From Fictibacillus phosphorivorans (GTDB lineage: Bacteria > Bacillota > Bacilli > Bacillales > Fictibacillaceae), in assembly GCF_007673525.1 (NCBI RefSeq), contig NZ_VDZU01000001.1:1178001-1242000 (forward strand): a stretch of DNA of 64,000 nucleotides, read 5' to 3'. The notes below the pieces were generated by a model. It was not told the DNA's origin. It was given only the letters and a program-made list of their open reading frames with translations, and ran no database searches. Positions 1 to 7,893 of this stretch are shown piece after piece (positions within the stretch are counted from its first letter, which is position 1; each line of letters opens with the position of its first letter). Made by a program: the position numbers and the translations under genes.

Positions 1-22
1 GCTGTCTGCTGTTCAAAAGCCT

Positions 23-856
23 TTATTTGGCTCTATTCAGGAGAAGTGGGGAAGTTAATGTTGCTGTTGATACTAACTGATCCAATCCTTGACCGAGTCC
101 CTTAGCACTGTGGGCATCAGACCCATAGACAAGAGGGATTTTTCTTTTTTGTGCTTCTTTTATGATCCAGTTAGAAGGATATGGTTCCAAACAATATGGC
201 TTAACAGCACCTGCTCCGTTATAATCCAAATACATGTTACGTTCAGACATTGCTGTTAAAATCTCTTCTGCTTCTTTTTCATAACTAAAATCTGGGGGGA
301 AAAGTTTCTGAAATTTAGTTGCTAATGTCATGTGTCCAATCCTTCTTGGCTGATGATCTCCAAATGAATGACTGATCGATTTTTTTACGGTTTGAAAGTA
401 TAGTGAGTAGACTGCAGAAAGGCTGCCGGATTGCTCGATCAAATCTCTAAATACGTTCTCATCATAATCCATGCAGAAGTAATGGTCTTGAACCTTTAAG
501 AAATGAACAGAGAGAATGGCATCATCGAGTTCAGGCCAAACCTCTTTCAGAAACGTATTCGTCTCCTCTTCATAGCCCTCAATAAAATCGACTTCTAAAC
601 CAGTAAATATCTCAATTTTATTTTTATAAAACTTCTTAACTTCTCTCAAAGTGTCGAAGTATTTTCCTAATTGTTCATGTTTCATACTGCTGTCCTTCGT
701 GGGAGCAGCATCAATAAATGAATGAGGCAACGGGGCATGCTCTGTAAAAGTAATACCTTTCAAACCTAAAGAGATAGCTCTTTCGATATACATTTCAAAA
801 GTGTCTGAAGACCCATGGGGACAAAAAGGCGTGTGGATATGTCCATCATAGTACAT
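23..856 (-). CDS. hisJ: Histidinol-phosphatase, PHP family (HisJ)
   Basis: Dephosphorylates L-histidinol phosphate to histidinol, the penultimate part of histidine biosynthesis, in the cytosol. The PHP metal-binding motif DGHIHTPFCPHG sits at residues 4-15 (His6, His8), TEHAP near residue 40, and YGSDAH near the C-terminus. The open frame extends 11 codons upstream, but I chose the ATG at 856 because AAAGGAGGAG lies just before it and the family normally begins right before the DxHxH motif. That gives 277 codons, usual for the family. It is transcribed divergently from ezrA, as in B. subtilis, away from any his operon. Confidence 0.93.
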   Translation of the reverse strand: MYYDGHIHTPFCPHGSSDTFEMYIERAISLGLKGITFTEHAPLPHSFIDAAPTKDSSMKHEQLGKYFDTLREVKKFYKNKIEIFTGLEVDFIEGYEEETNTFLKEVWPELDDAILSVHFLKVQDHYFCMDYDENVFRDLIEQSGSLSAVYSLYFQTVKKSISHSFGDHQPRRIGHMTLATKFQKLFPPDFSYEKEAEEILTAMSERNMYLDYNGAGAVKPYCLEPYPSNWIIKEAQKRKIPLVYGSDAHSAKGLGQGLDQLVSTATLTSPLLLNRAK

Positions 857-1076
857 CTTTCTTACTCCTCCTTTCGACAAAATCTTCATTAAATTGGAAA
901 AAAATTATCAGATTATGCAATTTTTTTGCGTCAAATGTTTGTTTACATGTTATCATAAAAGCATTAAACTGCAATTTTATAGAATAAAACTAAATTAGAT
1001 CGGTAAAGCGATTTAAACATACGAATACATAATATAGACAATATAGAAATTTGAACAGATAGAAAGGGTGCCTCTG

Positions 1077-2768
1077 ATGATATACATAGTCATTGCCATC
1101 GTTACATTCCTAGCATTGATCCTGTACGGTGCCATGTCACGCCGAAGAGTGTATAAAGAAATTGACCGACTTGAAGCATGGAAGATGCAAATTATGAATC
1201 GCCCATTAACAGAAGAAATCTCAAAAGTTAAGGGTATGGCGATGATTGGTGAAACGGAAGAGAAATTTGAAATGTGGCGTCAAGAATGGGATGAGATGGT
1301 AACGACTCAACTTCCTAATTTAGAAGAAGACTTATTCGATGCTGAGGAATATACAGACAAGTATCGTTTCAAAAAAGCTAAATCTATTTTAGCTGGTGTT
1401 AGTCAATCTTTAGAAAAGATCGATTTGAGAATTAAAGAGATTACTTCCGAAATCAATGAGTTAGTTACGAGTGAGGAGCTAAATCGGGAAGAGATTGTGG
1501 AAGCGAAAGAAAAGCTTCAAGAAACAAAAAAGTACTATTTAACTCATATCCGTGCACTTGGCCAGACTGCTCCAATCTTTGATAAGGAACTCGACGAGAT
1601 AAAAGCTTTGATTGAAACGTTTGAATCATTAACTGTACAAGGAAGCCATCTAGAAGCTAGACAAAGACTTGTTGAGAGTTTAAACCGTATTTCTGATTGT
1701 AAAACGAAGATGCAGGGAGTTCCTGAACTTCTTGTGATCCTTCAATCTGATATTCCTAATTCATTAAAAGAGTTAAGTGTCGGTTTTACAGAGATGGAAC
1801 AACAAGGTTATGTTCTTCATCATATTGGCATTGAAAAAGAGATCAGCTCTTTAAAAGATCTTAACGATCAAGCGCTGAACAAAGTACTTGAACTTGAGCT
1901 TGAAAGTGCTCAAAAAGATATGGATGAAACGGTACAGAAGATGGATCAGCTCTATGAAATGCTTGAGAACGAAGTACATTCTAAGCAATTTGTAATAAGT
2001 GAAAGAGAAGTCTTTTTCTCAAATATTCAAGATTTACATGATAGAATTGAGAATTTAAAGCAAGAGACCCAAATCGTTTCTTCTACTTACTTGATCGAAC
2101 AAAATGAAGCAGAGATGCAAAAGAAGATTGAAAAATTGTTTCACAAACTACAAAGCCGGTTCTTGATCATCGAAGATTCAATTGACGAAAAAAGAGAATC
2201 ATATTCTGTTATTCGCGAGATGATGGAAGAGATGCAAAAGCAGATGGAAGAACTGCAGCGTTCTCAGAAAGTTTATGAAGAAATGCTTCATAACTTAAGA
2301 AAAGATGAACTTGAAACGAAACAGAGCTTAAGAGGACTCCGTAAGAAACTTCTTGAAGCGAGAAGGATGGTACAAAAAAGCAACCTTCCTGGATTGCCGG
2401 AACATTACTTGATCACAATCGGGAAAGCGGAAGAATATATCATTGAAGTTTCTAAAAAGCTGGATGAGAAACCTCTAGAAATGTCAGATGTCTCTTATGT
2501 ACTAAACAAAGCGCATGAAGCAGTAAATGAAGGCTACGAAGAAACGTCTAAGATGATCGAGAATGCTTTCTTAGCTGAAAAGCTCATACAGTACGGAAAT
2601 AGGTTCAGAAGTTCTTATCAATCTGTATCCGTGCGACTGATTGAAGCAGAGATCGCTTTTCGAAATTATCAGTATGAAGATGCTCTTGAGATTGCAGCTT
2701 CTGCGATTGAAAGTGTTAGACCAGGAATCCTTAAAGAGATGGAAATTAATTTAAAGTCACATGTATAA
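1077..2768 (+). CDS. ezrA: Septation ring formation regulator EzrA
   Basis: Membrane-anchored regulator of FtsZ-ring assembly, restricting Z rings to midcell. One N-terminal transmembrane helix (residues about 2-20) is followed by RRR and then a long region rich in E, K, L and Q that reads as spectrin-like coiled-coil repeats to the end, as in the family. At 563 residues it matches the B. subtilis protein (about 562). A GTG nine bases upstream at 1068 sits inside the AGAAAGGGTG ribosome site, so the ATG at 1077 is the better start. Single-gene unit between divergent hisJ and its own terminator. Confidence 0.96.
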   Translation: MIYIVIAIVTFLALILYGAMSRRRVYKEIDRLEAWKMQIMNRPLTEEISKVKGMAMIGETEEKFEMWRQEWDEMVTTQLPNLEEDLFDAEEYTDKYRFKKAKSILAGVSQSLEKIDLRIKEITSEINELVTSEELNREEIVEAKEKLQETKKYYLTHIRALGQTAPIFDKELDEIKALIETFESLTVQGSHLEARQRLVESLNRISDCKTKMQGVPELLVILQSDIPNSLKELSVGFTEMEQQGYVLHHIGIEKEISSLKDLNDQALNKVLELELESAQKDMDETVQKMDQLYEMLENEVHSKQFVISEREVFFSNIQDLHDRIENLKQETQIVSSTYLIEQNEAEMQKKIEKLFHKLQSRFLIIEDSIDEKRESYSVIREMMEEMQKQMEELQRSQKVYEEMLHNLRKDELETKQSLRGLRKKLLEARRMVQKSNLPGLPEHYLITIGKAEEYIIEVSKKLDEKPLEMSDVSYVLNKAHEAVNEGYEETSKMIENAFLAEKLIQYGNRFRSSYQSVSVRLIEAEIAFRNYQYEDALEIAASAIESVRPGILKEMEINLKSHV

Positions 2769-2801
2769 AAACTGCAGGGATTCAATTCCTGCAGTTTTTT
2801 T
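2767..2801 (+). terminator. Rho-independent terminator of ezrA
   Basis: Stem AAAAACTGCAGG / CCTGCAGTTTTT with a nine-base loop and a seven-T run, overlapping the ezrA stop codon. Confidence 0.9.
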
Positions 2802-2936
2802 GCTGTAAAATAAAGATTTTAATCGGTTAACAAAAAATAGGAGATAAGTGGAGATGTGCACGATAGCTAAATTATGGTATGATAATGAAATGTGTGTTTT
2901 AGAACGGTTTGGAATGGATAATTGGAGGATTCAACA

Positions 2937-4079
2937 ATGATTTATTTGGATAATAGTGCAACAACAAAGCCATATAAGGAAGTTCTGGATACGTTCGTAA
3001 CGGTGTCAGAAAAGTATTTTGCCAATCCATCTTCCCTTCATTCAAAAGGAGGAGAAGCTGAGAAATTACTTGGTCAGGCTAGAAAGTCAATTGCTCAGTT
3101 ACTGGAGGTAGCACCATCTGAAGTGGTTTTTACCTCTGGTGGTACAGAAGGCAACAATATAGCGATCAAAGGGATTGCATTTCAACATCAAAATCGAGGT
3201 AAACACCTTATAACATCTTCTGTTGAGCATGCATCGAGTCATGAATCCTTTCAATATCTTGAATCACAAGGTTTCGAAATAACGTATCTTCCAGTGGATC
3301 ATGACGGGTTGATTTCATTAGAAGACCTTGAACGTTCGATTCGACCGGATACGATACTTGTTTCACTTATTCATGTCAATAATGAAACGGGAACGATACA
3401 ACCTATTCAAGAGATAGGTAAGATTTTGAAAGAGCACCCGAAGATTTTTTTCCATGTCGACAATGTTCAAGGTGTCGGTAAGGTTGACCTTCCACTTAAA
3501 GAGTGTGGGATCGATCTGTGCACAATATCTGCACATAAAATTCACGGTCTAAAAGGAAATGGAATTCTTTTTGTGAAGAACGGTGTGAGTATCTCTTCTT
3601 TGTTCACTGGTGGTGAACAAGAATTAAAGAAAAGAGCTGGTACTGAAAACGTTGCAGGTATTGTAGCTATGGCAAAAGCGTTAAGGATGATTCTTCAAGA
3701 GAGTAAGGAAAAGAATGAAAATTTATTAGAGATTAAGCAGTTCTTAATTGAAGAGTTACGTTCCATAGATGGAATAGACATTAATACTCCTATAAATTGC
3801 TCAGCTCCTCACATTATTAATTTTTCAGTGAAGGGCATTAAACCAGAAGTGCTGATTCATTCTCTTGATAAAAGAGATGTGTATGTATCTACTCGTTCTG
3901 CGTGTTCATCAAAACAAGGTGGAGCAAGCCGTATTTTACTTGAGATGGGGTTAGGAGAAAATCGTGCTTCAACGGCTATTCGGTTGAGTACTTCATACGG
4001 AAACACATTGAAAGAAGCAGAACGGTCTTTAAAGGTATTAAAAGAAGAACTAATAAATATTAAGAAGGTAATGAGGTAA
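2937..4079 (+). CDS. nifZ: Cysteine desulfurase (NifS/IscS family), partner of ThiI
   Basis: PLP-dependent enzyme that takes sulfur from cysteine as a persulfide and hands it to ThiI. Visible signs are the N-terminal YLDNSATT, the substrate/PLP region FTSGGTEGNN near residue 70, the PLP lysine in SAHKIHG near residue 200 and the active-site cysteine in STRSACSSKQGG near residue 325. The ATG at 2937 follows GGAGG at good spacing; an in-frame TTG five codons earlier lies on the SD itself. It overlaps the open frame of thiI, and this nifZ-thiI pairing is the B. subtilis arrangement for tRNA 4-thiouridine synthesis. An extended -10-like TGGTATGAT lies at 2875-2883. Confidence 0.94.
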   Translation: MIYLDNSATTKPYKEVLDTFVTVSEKYFANPSSLHSKGGEAEKLLGQARKSIAQLLEVAPSEVVFTSGGTEGNNIAIKGIAFQHQNRGKHLITSSVEHASSHESFQYLESQGFEITYLPVDHDGLISLEDLERSIRPDTILVSLIHVNNETGTIQPIQEIGKILKEHPKIFFHVDNVQGVGKVDLPLKECGIDLCTISAHKIHGLKGNGILFVKNGVSISSLFTGGEQELKKRAGTENVAGIVAMAKALRMILQESKEKNENLLEIKQFLIEELRSIDGIDINTPINCSAPHIINFSVKGIKPEVLIHSLDKRDVYVSTRSACSSKQGGASRILLEMGLGENRASTAIRLSTSYGNTLKEAERSLKVLKEELINIKKVMR

Positions 4080-4084
4080 TGAAG

Positions 4085-5296
4085 ATGATTTATGACCATT
4101 TAGTCGTGCGTTATGGTGAATTATCACTAAAAGGAAAAAACAGAAGGCATTTCGAATCACAGCTTTTTGAAACTGTAAAACGAAAAATGCGTCCATTTCA
4201 GAATCTGAACATGGCAAAACATTTTGACCGAATTGTTATTGAATTAAACGGACAATCTTACGAGCCTATCGTCAAATCACTACAAGATATTTTCGGCATC
4301 CACTCGATCAGCTTAGCTGTTAGAGCTGAAAACGATTTAGAAGCTATTCAGAAAGCAGCTTTAATCGCTCTTAATGAAGCGATTGAAGGAAAAAAGACGT
4401 TTAAAGTTACAGGTAAGCGCTCTTTAAAATCTTTCCCTGTCAATTCCATGCAGCTTAACCAAGAAGTTGGAGGATACCTTTTAAGAAATACAGAAGGCTT
4501 AACCGTTGATGTTCATAATCCAGATGTAAATGTCAAAGTGGAAGTTAAAGATACAGGAACTTACATTAGCTCAAAATCATTTGAGGGAGCTGGCGGTCTG
4601 CCGATCGGTGTTGGAGGTAAAGCGATGCTTATGCTTTCAGGTGGTATCGACAGTCCAGTAGCAGGATATTTGACGATGAAGCGTGGCGTTCGTATTGAAG
4701 GTGTTCATTTCCATAGTCCGCCTTTTACAAGTGAACGAGCAAAGCAAAAAGTGGTTGATCTAACGCAAGAGCTCACTCGCTATAGCGGAGGAAAGATCAA
4801 GCTTCATGTTGTACCTTTTACAAAAATCCAACAAACGATCAAAGATAAGATTCCATCTAGTTATAGCATGACGATCATGAGAAGAGTAATGCTGAGAATC
4901 ACTGAGCGATTAGCGGAAAACAACCATGCGATGGCTATCGCAAACGGAGAGAACCTCGGCCAAGTTGCAAGTCAAACGATGCATAGCATGTATGCGATCA
5001 ATGAAGTAACAAACATGCCTATACTTCGTCCTGTTATCACAATGGATAAGCTAGAGATCATGAATTTGTCGCATAAAATTGGAACATACGAAATTTCAAT
5101 TCGTCCTTATGAAGATTGCTGTACGATTTTCTTGCCATCTGCACCAAAGACTAAGCCGAAGCGTGAGAAAGCGATTCGGTACGAGAAAAATATTGAAAAC
5201 CTTGAAGAGTTGATTGAAGAAGCGGTTAATAACGTTGAGACGCTGATTCTTGAAGAAGGGAAATCAACGGACGAAAGCTTTGATGATTTGCTTTAG
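4085..5296 (+). CDS. thiI: tRNA 4-thiouridine synthase / thiamine sulfurtransferase ThiI
   Basis: Adenylates U8 of tRNA and inserts sulfur; in many bacteria it also supplies sulfur for the thiamine thiazole. A THUMP domain (about residues 60-165) is followed by the PP-loop LSGGIDSPVAGY near residue 182. There is no C-terminal rhodanese domain, as expected for Bacillus ThiI. The ATG at 4079 overlaps the nifZ stop (TAATG), but the ATG at 4085 (MIYDHLVVRYGE) aligns with the B. subtilis start and has GAGG eight bases before it. Translation is probably coupled to nifZ. Confidence 0.95.
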   Translation: MIYDHLVVRYGELSLKGKNRRHFESQLFETVKRKMRPFQNLNMAKHFDRIVIELNGQSYEPIVKSLQDIFGIHSISLAVRAENDLEAIQKAALIALNEAIEGKKTFKVTGKRSLKSFPVNSMQLNQEVGGYLLRNTEGLTVDVHNPDVNVKVEVKDTGTYISSKSFEGAGGLPIGVGGKAMLMLSGGIDSPVAGYLTMKRGVRIEGVHFHSPPFTSERAKQKVVDLTQELTRYSGGKIKLHVVPFTKIQQTIKDKIPSSYSMTIMRRVMLRITERLAENNHAMAIANGENLGQVASQTMHSMYAINEVTNMPILRPVITMDKLEIMNLSHKIGTYEISIRPYEDCCTIFLPSAPKTKPKREKAIRYEKNIENLEELIEEAVNNVETLILEEGKSTDESFDDLL

Positions 5297-5333
5297 AGGT
5301 AATTTTTATAGCTTAATTTGTTAGCCCATGTAA

Positions 5334-5467
5334 GCAGTTGATTTCCGTTACAGATGCTCGCTTTCCGCGGGGCAGGCGGTGAGCCACATTCGTACGTTTT
5401 ACGTATAAGTGTCTCACCTGACCGCTTGTCCCGCAGGAGTCTCGCATCTTCCACTTCAATCAACTTG
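5334..5467 (-). repeat. Dispersed palindromic intergenic repeat, copy 1
   Basis: About 134 bp with partly complementary ends (CAGTTGATTTCC at left, TTCAATCAACTTG at right). Inside is a long stem in which GCGGGGCAGGCGGTGAG pairs, with G-U wobbles, to CTCACC..CCGCTTGTCCCGC. The same sequence class recurs at 5658-5800 and 37827-37959, both in the opposite orientation. Non-coding. I recall similar sequences between genes in many Bacillaceae genomes; the function is not known to me. Confidence 0.8.
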
Positions 5468-5581
5468 TCAATGAAGAGAAAAGAAATGACCAGAAAGTAA
5501 AAGCATTAACACCTTAACCGTTAGCGGCGGTGATTCAGGCATGTTTTCAGTTTAAAATATTAACAAGAAAAGACCCAGGTG

Positions 5582-5612
5582 AAAAAGTCTGCACATTGTG
5601 TAGGCTTTTTTC
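5582..5612 (+). terminator. Strong hairpin with T run between thiI and sspA
   Basis: A 13-bp stem (AAAAAGTCTGCAC / GTGTAGGCTTTTT, some G-U pairs) with a three-base loop and T7. It lies 285 bases after thiI, between two repeat copies. It could end thiI transcripts or be bidirectional. I see no gene in the 5297-5910 gap. Confidence 0.7.
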
Positions 5613-5657
5613 CGTTTCAAGAGCTGTTGCTGTTACATTTTGATTGTCTCTTCTTGG

Positions 5658-5800
5658 CAAGTTGATTGGAGTGTAAGATTGCCGACTCCTATCGGACGAG
5701 CGGTCTGGTGGAGACTGCTAATCTAATGGTGCAATGCGGAAGGAGGCTCACCGTTCGGACAATGAAAAGCGAGCAAGTGTGAGTAGAAATCAACTGCTTT
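5658..5800 (+). repeat. Dispersed palindromic intergenic repeat, copy 2 (diverged)
   Basis: Begins CAAGTTGATTGGAGTG and ends GAAATCAACTGC. It carries GACTCCT, GGCTCACC and AAAGCGAGC in the same order as copy 3 at 37827, but the central stem is eroded. Inverted relative to copy 1, so the two copies bracket about 190 bp containing the hairpin at 5582. Confidence 0.7.
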
Positions 5801-5860
5801 CAATAGCCTTCTTCTTAATTAATATTCGAAATGGCAACACACACAACAATTTCCAAGAAT

Positions 5861-5888
5861 TGAATCGGCCATTTAGACACACATTATT
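5861..5888 (+). promoter_or_regulatory. Candidate forespore (sigma G-like) promoter of sspA
   Basis: TGAATC at 5861-5866 and CATTATT at 5882-5888 are separated by 15 bases, loosely like a sigma G promoter, just upstream of a SASP gene. The spacing and -10 match are imperfect, so this rests mainly on the known forespore expression of ssp genes. Confidence 0.3.
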
Positions 5889-5910
5889 AGTACAAAGGAG
5901 GTGAAACAAC

Positions 5911-6096
5911 ATGGCAAACCAAAACCAATTAGTAGTACCAGGTGCACAACAAGCTGTAGACCAAATGAAGTATGAAATCGCTTCTGAATTCGGTGTAAAC
6001 CTTGGACCAGATTCAACTGCACGTGCTAACGGATCTGTAGGTGGAGAAATCACTAAGCGTCTAGTAGCTCAAGCTCTAGGTGGATACTCTAAATAA
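5911..6096 (+). CDS. sspA: Small acid-soluble spore protein, alpha/beta type
   Basis: A 61-residue DNA-binding protein that coats spore DNA in the forespore and protects it from UV and chemicals; degraded by Gpr at germination. Family signatures are [10 protein letters not shown], with the Gpr cleavage region after residue 20, and the C-terminal [12 protein letters not shown]. The SD AAAGGAGGTG is near perfect, fitting very high expression, and a strong terminator follows. Its place beside thiI and ytcI matches B. subtilis sspA. Confidence 0.95.
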   Translation: MANQNQLVVPGAQQAVDQMKYEIASEFGVNLGPDSTARANGSVGGEITKRLVAQALGGYSK

Positions 6097-6111
6097 ATAG
6101 TAATGGCTAAC

Positions 6112-6142
6112 GGAGCGGGTTGTCCCCGCTCCTTTTATTTTT
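6112..6142 (+). terminator. Terminator of sspA
   Basis: GC-rich stem GGAGCGGG / CCCGCTCC with loop TTGTC, followed by TTTTATTTTT. Confidence 0.92.
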
Positions 6143-6224
6143 GTACATATATGACTAAATTTTAAAAATTTTCTAAAATATATTATAATGGTAAAGAACA
6201 ACATGAATTGAAAGGGTGAAGAAA

Positions 6225-7799
6225 ATGAACTTGATTGCTCCAAACATTTATAATTTAACAGAAGAAATGGAAAAGTATGCTTTAAACCCTGAAAAAAAAG
6301 CTTTAATCTGGATGGATGAACAAGGCGTTACCGAGGAGATTACATATAAGAAGCTCCTAGACAGAGCGAATCAAATTGCAAATTCTTTAGAAGAACTAGG
6401 TCTGGCTAAAGGTGATAGAGTTCTGATCATCATGCCGCGACTGATCGAAACGTATGCAGTGTATATCGCTTGTTTAAAAGCTGGAATTTCTGTTATTCCT
6501 TGCTCAGAAATGTTAAGAGCTAAGGACCTGAGCTACCGTGTCCAACATAGTGAAGCAAAAGCGATCATTGCAGATTACCGATTTACTGAGCAAGTTAATG
6601 AGATCCAAGATCACTTGCCTACTCTTACATATAAAATTAGTGCGAACGGAGAGACAGAAAATTGGTTAAGCTTACAAGCCATTACGAATAATGTAAGCGT
6701 TTCCTACAAGGCTCCTGAAACAGCAAAAGATGATATGGCTTTTTTATCTTACACATCAGGTACAACAGGCCAGCCTAAAGGTGTTGTGCATACACACGGA
6801 TGGGCATATGCTCATATTCGTACTGCTGCTAAGAGCTGGCTAAACATTTCACAAGATGACAAAGTTTGGGCAACTGCTGGACCAGGTTGGCAAAAGTGGA
6901 TCTGGAGTCCATTCTTATCCACATTAGGCACAGGTTCTACCGGATTTGTCTACCAAGGAAAGTTCGATCCAAAAAAATATTTAACGCTTTTGCAAGACCA
7001 GCAGATCTCTGTTTTATGTTGTACACCAACAGAGTATCGTTTAATGGCAAAAGTAGATAATTTGGATCAATATAAGTTACCACAATTAAGGAGCGCTGTA
7101 TCGGCTGGGGAACCGTTAAACCGAGAAGTAATCGATACGTTCGAAAAGTATTTCCACATTAAAGTGCGTGACGGATATGGACAAACAGAGAATACATTAT
7201 TAGTCGGAACGATGGAAGGTATGGAGATCAAGCCAGGTTCAATGGGGAAGCCAACCCCTGGAAACGATGTTGACGTTATTGATGAGAACGGAAAACCAGT
7301 TACTGCTGGAGAAGTTGGTGATATTGCCGTTCATAAGAATTGTCCAGCTCTGTTTAAAGAATATTATAAAGACCGAGATCGGACGATGATGGCTTTTCGT
7401 GGTGACTATTATGTTACGGGTGATAAAGCAAAGAAAGATGCTGAAGGTTATTTTTGGTTTGAAGGCAGAGGTGACGATATCATCATCTCCTCAGGGTATA
7501 CGATCGGACCTTTTGAAGTTGAGGATGCACTTGTAAAGCACCCTGCTGTTAAAGAATGTGCTGTAGTAGCAAGCCCAGATGAAATACGTGGTCATATTGT
7601 TAAAGCGTTTGTTGTTTTACGAGATCATACAGCAAGTAACGATGCCCTAACAAAAGAGCTTCAAGAACACGTAAAAGAACTTACCGCTCCTTATAAATAC
7701 CCAAGATCGATTGAATATGTGGATGATCTTCCAAAGACAACTTCAGGGAAAATCAGGCGTATCGAGCTGCGTCAGTTAGAAGCATCTAAAACAAGGTGA
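6225..7799 (+). CDS. ytcI: AMP-forming acyl-CoA synthetase (YtcI/MbcS-like)
   Basis: ANL-superfamily ligase that activates a carboxylic acid as acyl-AMP and then forms acyl-CoA. The P-loop-like motif SYTSGTTGQPKG is near residue 175, DGYGQTE near 315, the GDYYVTGD hinge region near 395 and the C-terminal catalytic lysine motif TTSGKIRR near 510. Start ATG 6225, because the upstream GTG at 6216 is part of the AAAGGGTG ribosome site. The B. subtilis neighbour of sspA, ytcI (also called mbcS), is reported to act on short branched-chain acids; the substrate here is inferred. A perfect cre-like sequence lies inside the gene at 6692-6705. Confidence 0.9.
   Translation: MNLIAPNIYNLTEEMEKYALNPEKKALIWMDEQGVTEEITYKKLLDRANQIANSLEELGLAKGDRVLIIMPRLIETYAVYIACLKAGISVIPCSEMLRAKDLSYRVQHSEAKAIIADYRFTEQVNEIQDHLPTLTYKISANGETENWLSLQAITNNVSVSYKAPETAKDDMAFLSYTSGTTGQPKGVVHTHGWAYAHIRTAAKSWLNISQDDKVWATAGPGWQKWIWSPFLSTLGTGSTGFVYQGKFDPKKYLTLLQDQQISVLCCTPTEYRLMAKVDNLDQYKLPQLRSAVSAGEPLNREVIDTFEKYFHIKVRDGYGQTENTLLVGTMEGMEIKPGSMGKPTPGNDVDVIDENGKPVTAGEVGDIAVHKNCPALFKEYYKDRDRTMMAFRGDYYVTGDKAKKDAEGYFWFEGRGDDIIISSGYTIGPFEVEDALVKHPAVKECAVVASPDEIRGHIVKAFVVLRDHTASNDALTKELQEHVKELTAPYKYPRSIEYVDDLPKTTSGKIRRIELRQLEASKTR
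6692..6705 (+). promoter_or_regulatory. Intragenic cre-like site in ytcI
   Basis: TGTAAGCGTTTCCT fits the CcpA consensus TGWAARCGYTWNCW at all positions. It is about 470 bases into ytcI, so any effect would be by blocking elongation. It may be chance. Confidence 0.35.
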
Positions 7800-7809
7800 T
7801 TTTTTAAAG

Positions 7810-7835
7810 AAAAGCAGATACTTTATCTGCTTTTT
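7810..7835 (+). terminator. Terminator of ytcI
   Basis: Perfect 11-bp stem AAAAGCAGATA / TATCTGCTTTT with a CTT loop and trailing Ts. Confidence 0.85.
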
Positions 7836-7893
7836 AGTTTGGTGTTTACGTTATACTACTGTAAAAAGATGATTGGTAAAGGTGGTAAATAAA

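Noticed and set aside
3363..4099. Antisense open frames over nifZ
   Set aside because: They lie wholly inside a well-supported gene, lack ribosome sites and have no sensible protein features.
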